In this document: piece by piece, positions 1 through 6,279 of the stretch
Numbering within the stretch: position 1 is the first letter of the stretch
Layout of the letters: the number at the start of each line of letters is the position of its first letter
NCBI GenBank assembly: GCA_002309855.1
Contig: DBYD01000006.1
Span: forward strand, 17,438-29,019
DNA from: Bacteroidales bacterium UBA1195
GTDB lineage: Bacteria > Bacteroidota > Bacteroidia > Bacteroidales > WCHB1-69
Length of the DNA: 11,582 nucleotides
Reading direction: 5' to 3'
Made by a program: the position numbers and the translations under genes
The notes under the pieces: generated by a model
Told to the model about the DNA's origin: nothing
Databases searched by the model: none
What the model saw: the letters and a program-made list of their open reading frames with translations, nothing else

Positions 1-78
1 GTGCATGAAATGGCCCGTGACGAAGCACGCCACGGAAAGGCCTTTGAAGGGTTGTTGAAACGCTATTTCGGCAAATAA
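1..78 (+). CDS. Rubrerythrin-family protein, C-terminal fragment
   Basis: Only the last 25 codons are in the window; the gene starts to the left. The reading frame ends in ARDEARHGKAFEGLLKRYFG followed by K and a stop. The D-E-A-R-H-G-K-A-F run matches the last helix of the ferritin-like diiron domain in rubrerythrin / NADH-peroxidase-type proteins, where the E and H of such an ExxRH motif are iron ligands. Members of this family reduce hydrogen peroxide in the cytoplasm and protect anaerobes from oxygen. The family call rests on this short tail, so it is likely but not certain, and rubredoxin-domain content and order cannot be judged. The next gene starts 11 bases later with no terminator between them, so co-transcription is possible. 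Confidence 0.72.
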   Translation: MHEMARDEARHGKAFEGLLKRYFGK

Positions 79-89
79 AAATCGCCGGG

Positions 90-1250
90 TTGAAAATCGC
101 CATCCTACTTTCACGGGTCCCGTTTCCCCTTGAAAAGGGAGACAAACTGAGGGCATTCCACCAGATAAAGGTCTTGTCCGAGCGGCACGAACTGTATCTG
201 TTTGCCCTGAACGACAGCAGACTGCACCCCGATGCGCGGAAGGAGCTGGAACCCTATTGCAAGGAGGTCCACATCTATCCGCTGCCGTGGCTGGGGCGCG
301 TATGGCATGCCATACGCTTTTTCCTGACAGGGAAGCCCCTGCAATGCGGCTACTTTTACCGCCCGTCCGTCCAAAGGGAGGTGGCGCGGCAATGCAGGCG
401 CATCGGGGTGGAGCGCGTCTACTGCCAGCTTATCCGCATGGCGGAGTATGCCAAAAACCTGCCATACCCTAAAACGCTGGACTATCAGGACGTTTTTTCC
501 AAAGGGATTGATCGTCTGATTCCAAAAGCGCCATGGTGGAAGCGCGGCCTGCTGCGGGCTGAATACCGCCGCGTATGCCGCTACGAACGGCTTGTTTTCA
601 ACCGTTTCGACCATTGCACCATAATTACACAGGTGGACCGCTCCCTTATCCGGCATCCTCGTGCCAGGGAGATTGTGGTTGTCCCCAACGGCGTGGACAC
701 CACATACTACAGCACACAGCCGCAACGTAAGGAATTCGATTTGATTTTCACAGGCAACATGGGCTACATGCCAAACATTGACGCGGCGGAATGTATTGTA
801 AGGGAGATTTTTCCGGCCATAAGGGAAAAGTATCCCGACATTCGGATCGCATTATGCGGAGCCAACCCCTCCCCTCGTGTGCTTGCATTGGAGAACAAGC
901 AGGTCACCGTTACCGGCTGGGTGGACGACATGCGGGAATACTACGCCAAAAGCCGCATTTTCATTGCCCCCATGCGATTGGGGACAGGCCTGCAGAACAA
1001 ACTGTTAGAGGCGATGGCCATGGGCATACCATGCATCACATCACCACTGGCAGCCACCCCTCTGAATGCCGAGGCCAACCATGACATCATAGTATGCAAC
1101 AGCACCTTGGGCTATATCGATGCCATCGACAACCTGCTGAAGGATGCCGGCCACTACGCACGGATAGCCCGAAATGGGCAGACATTCGTACAGGCGAACT
1201 ACAACTGGGAGCACACCTCCCGTATTTTGGAGGAACTTATCACCGAATAG
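90..1250 (+). CDS. GT4-type glycosyltransferase (TIGR03087-like sugar transferase)
   Basis: A 386-residue protein with two Rossmann-like halves, as expected for a GT-B fold retaining glycosyltransferase. The N-terminus (KIAILLSRVPFPLEKGDKLR, then FHQIK) matches the opening of the sugar transferase family first described with PEP-CTERM/EpsH systems (TIGR03087), and the length fits. The donor-binding half holds the stretch GTGLQNKLLEAMAMG (residues 298-312), with E307 in the position of the GT4 nucleotide-sugar-binding glutamate. It probably adds a sugar from a nucleotide donor during exopolysaccharide or LPS glycan assembly at the inner face of the inner membrane; the sugar and acceptor cannot be read. 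The start is TTG: it puts the conserved KIAILLSR at the very N-terminus, and the next in-frame ATG lies over 100 codons in. No Shine-Dalgarno is seen. It ends 7 bases before dxr. Confidence 0.82.
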   Translation: MKIAILLSRVPFPLEKGDKLRAFHQIKVLSERHELYLFALNDSRLHPDARKELEPYCKEVHIYPLPWLGRVWHAIRFFLTGKPLQCGYFYRPSVQREVARQCRRIGVERVYCQLIRMAEYAKNLPYPKTLDYQDVFSKGIDRLIPKAPWWKRGLLRAEYRRVCRYERLVFNRFDHCTIITQVDRSLIRHPRAREIVVVPNGVDTTYYSTQPQRKEFDLIFTGNMGYMPNIDAAECIVREIFPAIREKYPDIRIALCGANPSPRVLALENKQVTVTGWVDDMREYYAKSRIFIAPMRLGTGLQNKLLEAMAMGIPCITSPLAATPLNAEANHDIIVCNSTLGYIDAIDNLLKDAGHYARIARNGQTFVQANYNWEHTSRILEELITE

Positions 1251-1257
1251 AGACCCT

Positions 1258-2427
1258 ATGAAGAAAAGACTGGCCATTTTAGGTTCGACCGGAAGCATCG
1301 GCACTCAGACGCTGGACATTGTACGTGCCTTTCCGGAGCAGTTTGCCGTTGAAGTGCTGACCGCCTTGAACAACGCCGACCTGCTTGTCCGGCAGGCAAT
1401 TGAATTCCAGCCGAACGCAGTTGTCATCGGGAACAAGGATTTGTACAACGAAGTTGACGAGGCGTTGGCGCCACATGACATCAAGGTGTTTGCCGGCAGC
1501 GAATCAATTGAACAGATTGTGGGCATGGAAAGTATCGACATGGTGGTGGTTGCGCTTGTCGGATATTCCGGACTCCGCCCCACATGGCAGGCCCTGCAGC
1601 ACGGCAAACCAGTCGCACTGGCCAACAAGGAGACCTTAGTGGTGGCAGGTGAGGCCATCACGAGGCTGGCGGCTGAAAAAAGGGTGCCAATTTTTCCGGT
1701 GGATTCTGAGCACTCGGCCATCTTCCAATGCCTGCAGGGGGAATACCACAATGCTATTGACAAAATAATCCTGACCGCATCCGGAGGCCCCTTCTTCGGG
1801 CGGACGGCGGCGGAGATGGAGAAAATCCGTCCGGAGGAGGCGTTGCGTCATCCGAAATGGAAAATGGGTGCCAAAGTGACCATCGACTCGGCAACGCTCA
1901 TGAACAAAGGGCTGGAGATGATGGAAGCCTGCTGGCTTTTCCAGGTAAAACCGGAACAAATTGAAATTGTGGTTCATCCACAAAGCATTATACACTCAAT
2001 GGTGCAGTTTGCCGACCACAGCGTCAAGGCGCAGCTGGGCATGCCCGACATGCGGCTGCCAATCGCCTACGCCCTCTCCTACCCGCAACGGCTTCCGCTG
2101 GAGATACCGGAGGTCTCCTTCCGACAACTGCAAGCATGCACCTTTTTCGCACCGGACACGGAGAGTTTCCGCTGCCTGCCTATCGCATACCACGCCATGG
2201 AAAAGGGCGGCAGCTGCCCGTGCAGCATGAACGCCGCCAACGAGATTGCTGTGTCCGCCTTCCTTCAGGAACGCATACGCTTCTCCGAAATACCATATAT
2301 AATAGAAGAGACATTGGCCCGCAGCCGTTTCCTGCCCCATCCGGATATGGATGACTACATCCTGCTGGACGAAGAGGCCAGGACGACGGCAACTGAAATT
2401 GTAAACGACATAACAAGAAAGATATGA
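1258..2427 (+). CDS. dxr: 1-deoxy-D-xylulose 5-phosphate reductoisomerase
   Basis: This 389-residue cytoplasmic enzyme makes 2-C-methyl-D-erythritol 4-phosphate from DXP with NADPH and a divalent metal. It is the committed step of the MEP pathway to isoprenoids, including the undecaprenyl carrier used for wall and LPS glycans. Visible signatures: the NADPH-binding loop GSTGSIG (residues 9-15), the ANKETLVVAG stretch, metal ligands in VDSEHSAIF (D149, E151), ATLMNKGLEMME (N216, K217, E220), the HPQSIIHSMV and LGMPDMRLPI segments, and a C-terminal NAANEIAV helix. The length matches the family. ATG at 1258 is preferred over an in-frame ATG at 1174, because the latter would add 28 unrelated residues overlapping the glycosyltransferase gene and would bury the conserved MKKRLAILGSTGSIG start. 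The stop overlaps the next start as ATGA. Confidence 0.97.
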   Translation: MKKRLAILGSTGSIGTQTLDIVRAFPEQFAVEVLTALNNADLLVRQAIEFQPNAVVIGNKDLYNEVDEALAPHDIKVFAGSESIEQIVGMESIDMVVVALVGYSGLRPTWQALQHGKPVALANKETLVVAGEAITRLAAEKRVPIFPVDSEHSAIFQCLQGEYHNAIDKIILTASGGPFFGRTAAEMEKIRPEEALRHPKWKMGAKVTIDSATLMNKGLEMMEACWLFQVKPEQIEIVVHPQSIIHSMVQFADHSVKAQLGMPDMRLPIAYALSYPQRLPLEIPEVSFRQLQACTFFAPDTESFRCLPIAYHAMEKGGSCPCSMNAANEIAVSAFLQERIRFSEIPYIIEETLARSRFLPHPDMDDYILLDEEARTTATEIVNDITRKI

Positions 2428-3890
2428 ATGGATTAGTAATGGCCGCCCAACTGATTTTGGGTCTGGGGCTTTTGGTTTTCATCCACGAGTTGGGGCATTT
2501 TCTCGCCGCCCGCTGTTTCGGCATAAGGGTGACCAAATTCTACCTCTTTTTCGACACAGGATTCTCCCTGTTAAAATTAAAGCGTTTCAACGGCAAGACA
2601 CATTTCAAGTTTTTCTCGCGCAACCTTCCCGATACTGAGGAGGTGACCGACGAAAACGGCAATCCGGTGCTGGACGAACACGGCAAAAAGAAGATGCGCC
2701 TGATTGACACAAGCAAACTGCCGGATGATGACTGGCGAAAATATCCTGAAAACACCGAATACGGCATCGGATGGCTGCCTTTTGGCGGATACTGCCAGAT
2801 TTCCGGAATGATTGATGAGACACAATCAGTTGAACATCTGGCTTCAGAGCCGCAGCCATGGGAATACCGTTCAAAACCGGCCTGGCAGCGGCTGATTGTC
2901 ATTCTGGCCGGCGTAACCGTAAACCTGATTGCAGGTGTGGTGCTCTTCGCAATGATTTTGGGCCACTATGAAAAGGAATATCTGCCGAACGACGCTGTAA
3001 CTGACGGTGTCTACGCCTTTGAAAACGGCCGGACCTTCGGTTTCCGGAGCGGTGACATGATTATTCTTGTGGACGGGAAACCGGTTGTACGCTACCAAGA
3101 TGCCGTCTCTGCACGAATGTTCTTCGGCTCGATTTTCACAGTGGACCGTGCAGGCGACACCTGCACCGTTGTGGTCACCGACAAGGCCTACCGTCTGTTC
3201 AAGCAGGGAGGCAGCTTCCTGCAACCGTTCAACTATCCCTTTGCCGTGGACAGCGTACTGCCCGGCATGGCCGCGGAGAAGGCCGGTCTGCAGAAGGGAG
3301 ACCATATCCTTGCCATCAACGACAGCCTGCCGACAGCCACCTGGGGCGCATTTTATGAGGAGATACGCAGACATCCCGACGAAGCGGTAAGCCTCACCGT
3401 GCTGCGCGGCGCGGACACATTACAGCTGACCGCCACTCCAGACAGCAGCGGCACTGTCGGACTGCTCTCCTCCAAACCCGACTACCAGACCAAACCATAC
3501 ACACTTGGCGAAACATTCAAATATGGTTGGAAAGATGCGATGACAATGCTTTACCTCAACATCAAAGGGTTGGGCAAAGTCTTTTCGGGAGAGGACAAGG
3601 CGCGCGATTCGGTGGCCGGTCCCATCGGCATCGCCCAAATCTACGGCAAGGTGTGGGATTGGAGCCGATTCTGGTACATCACCGGACTGCTCTCGCTCAT
3701 CCTCGCCTTCATGAACGTGATCCCCATCCCCGGACTGGACGGCGGACACGCCCTGTTCTGCCTCGCCGAACTGGTCACCGGCAGGAAAATCCCGGAACGC
3801 TTCCTGCAATATGCCCAGACCATCGGCATGCTGCTGCTGCTGATTCTGATGATTCTGATTATCGGCAACGACATCATAAAACTTTTTTGA
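2424..3890 (+). CDS. rseP: RseP-type site-2 intramembrane metalloprotease (M50B)
   Basis: A 488-residue inner-membrane zinc protease. In characterised relatives it makes the second, intramembrane cut of anti-sigma factors during envelope stress and clears signal-peptide remnants. The first membrane helix carries the zinc motif HELGH (H21, E22, H25). The last membrane region has NVIPIPGLDGGH with D439 as the third zinc ligand (LDGGH, 438-442). The middle holds PDZ-like sequence: one clear PDZ around residues 270-330 (VLPGMAAEKAGLQKGDHILA) and a degenerate one before it (FGFRSGDMIILVDGKPV). A highly charged stretch at about residues 54-110 lies between the first helix and the TEYGIGWLPFGGY loop; compared from memory with Bacteroides RseP it looks like an insertion. 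The ATGA overlap with dxr implies translational coupling, and lptB starts one base after the stop. Confidence 0.93.
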   Translation: MNGLVMAAQLILGLGLLVFIHELGHFLAARCFGIRVTKFYLFFDTGFSLLKLKRFNGKTHFKFFSRNLPDTEEVTDENGNPVLDEHGKKKMRLIDTSKLPDDDWRKYPENTEYGIGWLPFGGYCQISGMIDETQSVEHLASEPQPWEYRSKPAWQRLIVILAGVTVNLIAGVVLFAMILGHYEKEYLPNDAVTDGVYAFENGRTFGFRSGDMIILVDGKPVVRYQDAVSARMFFGSIFTVDRAGDTCTVVVTDKAYRLFKQGGSFLQPFNYPFAVDSVLPGMAAEKAGLQKGDHILAINDSLPTATWGAFYEEIRRHPDEAVSLTVLRGADTLQLTATPDSSGTVGLLSSKPDYQTKPYTLGETFKYGWKDAMTMLYLNIKGLGKVFSGEDKARDSVAGPIGIAQIYGKVWDWSRFWYITGLLSLILAFMNVIPIPGLDGGHALFCLAELVTGRKIPERFLQYAQTIGMLLLLILMILIIGNDIIKLF

Positions 3891-3891
3891 G

Positions 3892-4620
3892 ATGGGAGAC
3901 ATCCTGCGTACCGAAAATTTAGTTAAAATCTACCATAAACGCACTGTGGTCAGCCAGGTCTCCGTGCAGCTTGAGCAGGGGGAGATTGTGGGGCTGCTGG
4001 GACCCAACGGCGCCGGCAAGACCACCACATTCTACATGATTGTCGGACTTATACGCCCGAACAGCGGTGACATATTCCTGAACGATGTCTCCATTACCGG
4101 CGATGCCATGTACAAACGGGCCCACAAGGGCATAGGATATCTTGCGCAGGAGGCCTCCGTCTTCCGCCAGCTGTCGGTCGAGGACAACATCCGCTCAGTA
4201 CTGGAGTTCACAAGAAAAACCGCAGCTGAGCAGAAGGAGCGGCTGGAATCGCTCTTGGACGAGTTCGGATTGCAGAAAATACGGAGGAACAAAGGAATAC
4301 AACTCTCCGGAGGTGAAAGGCGAAGGACGGAAATAGCAAGATGCCTCGCCGCCGACCCAAAATTCATCCTGCTGGACGAACCATTCGCCGGTGTGGATCC
4401 CATTGCCGTGGAGGACATCCAGAATATAGTCTCAAAACTTAAGGACAAAAACATCGGCATCCTGATCACCGACCATAACGTGCATGAGACATTAGCCATC
4501 ACCAACAGGGCATACCTGCTGCTGGAGGGCAAGGTATTCCGCTCCGGCACCGCCGAAGAATTGGCCAACGACCCAATGGTACGGAAAGTGTACCTCGGAA
4601 CCAATTTCAGCCTGCGCTGA
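3892..4620 (+). CDS. lptB: LPS export ABC transporter ATP-binding protein
   Basis: A 242-residue cytoplasmic ABC ATPase. In the family it pairs as a dimer with LptF and LptG and powers extraction of LPS from the inner membrane into the Lpt bridge. All the motifs are intact: Walker A GPNGAGKTT (37-45), Q-loop around AQEAS, signature LSGGERRR (138-145), Walker B FILLDEP (158-164) followed by FAGVDP, and the H-loop residue H195 in ITDHNVHE. The overall pattern, with LSGGERRRTEIARCLA and FAGVDPIAVEDIQ, is close to LptB and not to a generic importer. No LptF/G gene is adjacent in the window, which is common since those genes often lie elsewhere. It is the last gene of the + operon and faces a convergent gene four bases away. 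Confidence 0.95.
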   Translation: MGDILRTENLVKIYHKRTVVSQVSVQLEQGEIVGLLGPNGAGKTTTFYMIVGLIRPNSGDIFLNDVSITGDAMYKRAHKGIGYLAQEASVFRQLSVEDNIRSVLEFTRKTAAEQKERLESLLDEFGLQKIRRNKGIQLSGGERRRTEIARCLAADPKFILLDEPFAGVDPIAVEDIQNIVSKLKDKNIGILITDHNVHETLAITNRAYLLLEGKVFRSGTAEELANDPMVRKVYLGTNFSLR

Positions 4621-4624
4621 ACCG

Positions 4625-5773
4625 TCAGAAAATTAACGCCAGCAGCACATACAGCCAATGCGCCGCAATGCCGGCGGCAAGACCACCCAGAGTGTGCGCT
4701 CCAATCGCCTTTGAAATCAGGTTGCGGTAGCCCAACGAATCAAGCATGGCGGTGTGCGTGCTCAGATACCCGCTCCAGCACATGCCCATAGCCGTGAACA
4801 CCGCTATGGCGTTCCCGTCCAGCAGGCCGAGCGCTTGGAATTTCGGGATAAGACCCAAAGCGGCCCCCACTGCTCCCAAGGATGTGATGGGGAATGCAAC
4901 CAGTTCGGGGAACTGGAATCCAAAGAGCCAGTCAAAGACAAAATCGACTTTCTCCGCCAGCCACGGCAGCACCGCAACACCTTCGTAAGCACCTCCGGTA
5001 TAACCGGTTGCGGCCGGCCCGAAGGTCAGCATCATCACCACTGTTGAAATAATCAGCACACCAGGTATGATGGCAAGCCCTATCTCCACACCGCTTTTGC
5101 CGCCGTTTAGGATTGCATTCAGAAAACGCAGGAAGACACCACCCTCCGATTTGAAGGAGATCTGCTGCTCATCGCCATCCTCCTCGTCCTTCACATCCAG
5201 TTCGGGATGATGCTTCAGGATGGAACGCTGCATCAGACGGGTTGAGATTATACTACCAACAATAGCACCCGCCAGACCCACAAGGGCCGGCTTCAAAAAA
5301 CCCTTTCCCATCATGAAAACCACAACCACCAGCCCCATACCGAAGGCCGTCCCGAAATTGGTCAGGGAGACCAGCTGGTACTTCTTGAAATAGCGTGTAA
5401 AAAAATGATCCTTGGAAAGGCTGATGATTGCCGGATTGTCCGACAGAAATGTCAGAATGCCACCCAATGCGGCCACCCCGGGCAGATTGTAAAGCGGTTT
5501 CATCAGCGGACGCAAAGTTATCTCCACAAGCCGCACCACACCGAATTCGGTCAGCAGCGCACCCAACGCGCCAGACAGCACCGCAATGGCCATAATGTAG
5601 AACACTGTCTCCATCAGCAGGCTGTATGAGGTCTGCATTAGTGTGTTCAGCATGTTGGGCAAACCCATGACATGCGCCATAAACCCGAAAAAAAGCAGGA
5701 AAATCACAAGGAAAATGCACGCCTCTATGCTGCGCCTTGTCAGAAACTTCTGATTCCTATACCATTGTCTCAT
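4625..5773 (-). CDS. Multi-pass Gate-domain (nucleoside-recognition-type) membrane protein
   Basis: A 382-residue integral membrane protein with many hydrophobic segments and a short charged loop near the middle (LDVKDEEDGDEQQ). The layout is two related membrane halves, each with Gate-like sequence: LSDNPAIISLSKDHFF in the first, and the pair FPITSLGAVGAALG and MGMCWSGYLSTHTAM in the second. This resembles the Gate (nucleoside recognition, PF07670) superfamily and membrane proteins named CD0519/CD1768 in clostridia. The transported substrate is unknown and should not be guessed from the domain name. The start at 5773 is chosen over an in-frame ATG at 5836 because a good ribosome binding site (GGAGG, 7 bases upstream) precedes it and the protein then begins with MRQWYRNQKF just before the first helix. 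Its 3' end converges on lptB with a 4-base gap and no obvious terminator. Confidence 0.78.
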   Translation of the reverse strand: MRQWYRNQKFLTRRSIEACIFLVIFLLFFGFMAHVMGLPNMLNTLMQTSYSLLMETVFYIMAIAVLSGALGALLTEFGVVRLVEITLRPLMKPLYNLPGVAALGGILTFLSDNPAIISLSKDHFFTRYFKKYQLVSLTNFGTAFGMGLVVVVFMMGKGFLKPALVGLAGAIVGSIISTRLMQRSILKHHPELDVKDEEDGDEQQISFKSEGGVFLRFLNAILNGGKSGVEIGLAIIPGVLIISTVVMMLTFGPAATGYTGGAYEGVAVLPWLAEKVDFVFDWLFGFQFPELVAFPITSLGAVGAALGLIPKFQALGLLDGNAIAVFTAMGMCWSGYLSTHTAMLDSLGYRNLISKAIGAHTLGGLAAGIAAHWLYVLLALIF

Positions 5774-5783
5774 ATTCAATCCT
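5774..5783 (-). promoter_or_regulatory. Shine-Dalgarno deciding the start of the Gate-domain gene
   Basis: Read on the minus strand, the sequence is GGAGG followed by ATTGAAT and the ATG. This is one of the few clear ribosome binding sites in the window and it selects the inner ATG at 5773 over the upstream in-frame ATG at 5836. Confidence 0.7.
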
Positions 5784-5883
5784 CCAATAAACAAAATGCA
5801 AATTTCCCCAAAAAAACAATACCCATCACCTGTCACGCATCAAAAAATGCGCAACTATCTGAAAAACCATTATAAATTATATG

Positions 5884-5924
5884 TAAAAAAAAAAATGAAA
5901 AAAAAATGAAAAAAAATGAAAAAG
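5884..5924 (+). repeat. Helically phased A-tracts upstream of promoter
   Basis: Runs of eight to eleven A are separated by TG at 5896-5897, 5907-5908 and 5917-5918, so the spacing is 11 and then 10 bases, matching the helical repeat. A-tracts phased this way give intrinsically curved DNA, and they end about 20 bases before the -7 box. A role as an UP-like element or curved promoter DNA is inferred; slippage-generated repeats are the plain alternative. Confidence 0.6.
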
Positions 5925-5933
5925 ATAAATGGA

Positions 5934-5948
5934 TTTGTTATACTTTTG
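5934..5948 (+). promoter_or_regulatory. Candidate Bacteroidales promoter (-7 box) for the small-protein/lipoprotein unit
   Basis: TACTTTTG at 5941-5948 fits the Bacteroides -7 consensus TAnnTTTG exactly and is followed by CA. The usual -33 TTTG is not present 19-21 bases upstream, where the A-tract sits instead; a TTTG at 5934-5937 is too close to count. Transcription would begin near 5953-5956, giving a leader of about 320 bases before the 58-codon gene. Confidence 0.55.
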
Positions 5949-5960
5949 CATCGAAGTACA

Positions 5961-6025
5961 CGTATAGGCGGTAAACATAAGACAAATACGGGAAAGAGAT
6001 TACAAAGAGTGTTTGCCGAGATACG
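5961..6025 (+). promoter_or_regulatory. Stem-loop at the predicted 5' end of the leader
   Basis: CGTAT (5961-5965) pairs with ATACG (6021-6025). After a small internal loop, CGGTAAACA (5969-5977) pairs with TGTTTGCCG (6010-6018) with one G-U pair. That gives 14 pairs enclosing a 32-base loop. ATAC at 6021-6024 can instead pair with GTAT at 6030-6033 across GAAAA, so two folds compete. The position near the predicted transcript start suggests a stabilising or regulatory 5' structure, which is an inference. Confidence 0.5.
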
Positions 6026-6038
6026 AAAAGTATGTATA

Positions 6039-6085
6039 TTAAATTAAAAATTAATTAGTTAAAATTAACAGGCGCATGAGCAATG
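6039..6085 (+). repeat. Leader direct repeat, copy A, ending in ATG
   Basis: This copy begins TTAAATTAAAAATTAATTAG, passes ATTAACA and ends GCGCATGAGCAATG. Copy B at 6222-6279 has the same blocks in the same order with a small insertion. Each ends in an ATG that opens a reading frame: a 57-codon frame here and the 58-codon small gene at copy B. AT-richness inflates the similarity, but the shared ATTAACA and GCGCAT blocks make a duplication plausible. Confidence 0.45.
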
Positions 6086-6256
6086 ACAGGTCTTGGGGTT
6101 CCGTTGGAAAGCGGAGGAAAAAATCATCCGAAGGGTGGAATGGCAGAAAATGATGCCATATTTCCATTTTCAACGGCCACAAGAGATACTGCGAAGCCCA
6201 AAACTGACCAACTTTTGAAACTTAAATTAAAAATAAATAGAATAAAAAAATATTAA
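6083..6256 (+). CDS. Doubtful 57-codon reading frame inside the leader
   Basis: An ATG at 6083 opens a 57-residue frame beginning MTGLGVPLESGG and ending in a lysine-rich tail (LKLKLKINRIKKY). Its start context resembles that of the 58-codon gene 194 bases downstream. It has no signal peptide, membrane helix or motif that I recognise, and the whole structured RNA element lies within it. Another short frame (6076-6153, 25 codons) overlaps it. It could be a leader peptide coupled to the RNA fold, the remnant of a small gene, or a meaningless frame in a structured RNA. I favour the last. Confidence 0.2.
   Translation: MTGLGVPLESGGKNHPKGGMAENDAIFPFSTATRDTAKPKTDQLLKLKLKINRIKKY
6089..6209 (+). ncRNA. 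Candidate structured RNA element with three-way junction
   Basis: Nested inverted repeats define a compact fold. P2 is ten consecutive pairs, CCGTTGGAAA (6101-6110) with TTTTCAACGG (6167-6176), one of them G-U. P2 encloses two hairpins. P3a pairs 6112-6118 with 6124-6130 (CGGA/TCCG and GA/TC around one mismatch, five-A loop). P3b pairs 6136-6145 with 6154-6166 (TGGA/TCCA and ATGGCA/TGCCAT, three-base bulge, eight-base loop). A weaker outer stem P1 pairs GGTCTTGGG (6089-6097) with CCCAA and GACC (6197-6209). There is no U-tract, so it is not a terminator; it is either a cis element in the 5' UTR or a processed small RNA. I cannot match it to a named riboswitch or Rfam family. TTCC/GGAA at 6099-6109 offers a local fold that competes with P2. 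Confidence 0.55.
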
Positions 6257-6279
6257 CAATTAAAAAGCGCATAACAATG
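6222..6279 (+). repeat. Leader direct repeat, copy B, start context of the small gene
   Basis: This is the second copy of the AT-rich block: TTAAATTAAAAATAAATAG, then ATTAACA, an A/T insertion, and GCGCATAACAATG. The final ATG is the start of the 58-codon gene. There is no Shine-Dalgarno; the A-rich upstream tract is the usual Bacteroidota initiation context. Confidence 0.45.

Larger units (their letters stand above)
5774..6276. other. 503-base gene-poor region: divergent leaders and long 5' UTR
   Basis: No long conserved protein is seen here. The left 100 bases are the upstream region of the minus-strand Gate-domain gene. From about 5884 the plus strand carries, in order, periodic A-tracts, a -7 promoter box, a stem-loop, an AT-rich block, a GC-richer block with nested inverted repeats, and a second AT-rich block leading into the 58-residue small gene. 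These parts are listed separately. The block at 6087-6209 is about 48% G+C by hand count, while the flanking blocks are nearly all A and T, so it stands out as a discrete element. Confidence 0.8.

Noticed and set aside
111..725. Long antisense reading frame opposite the glycosyltransferase gene
   Set aside because: It lies wholly inside a well-supported gene, shows no recognisable domain, and reads as the frame shadow expected at this G+C content. The same applies to antisense frames at 1636-1995, 3420-3902, 4032-4658, 7623-8258 and 10357-10896.
1174..1257. 28-residue N-terminal extension of dxr
   Set aside because: It overlaps the glycosyltransferase coding sequence and puts unrelated residues before the conserved MKKRLAILGSTGSIG start.
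5774..5836. 21-residue extension of the Gate-domain protein from the ATG at 5836
   Set aside because: The inner ATG at 5773 has a strong GGAGG site at ideal spacing and directly precedes the charged lead-in to the first helix.
6089..6209. Rho-independent terminator or attenuator hairpin
   Set aside because: None of the stems is followed by a U-run; the sequence after the element is A-rich.
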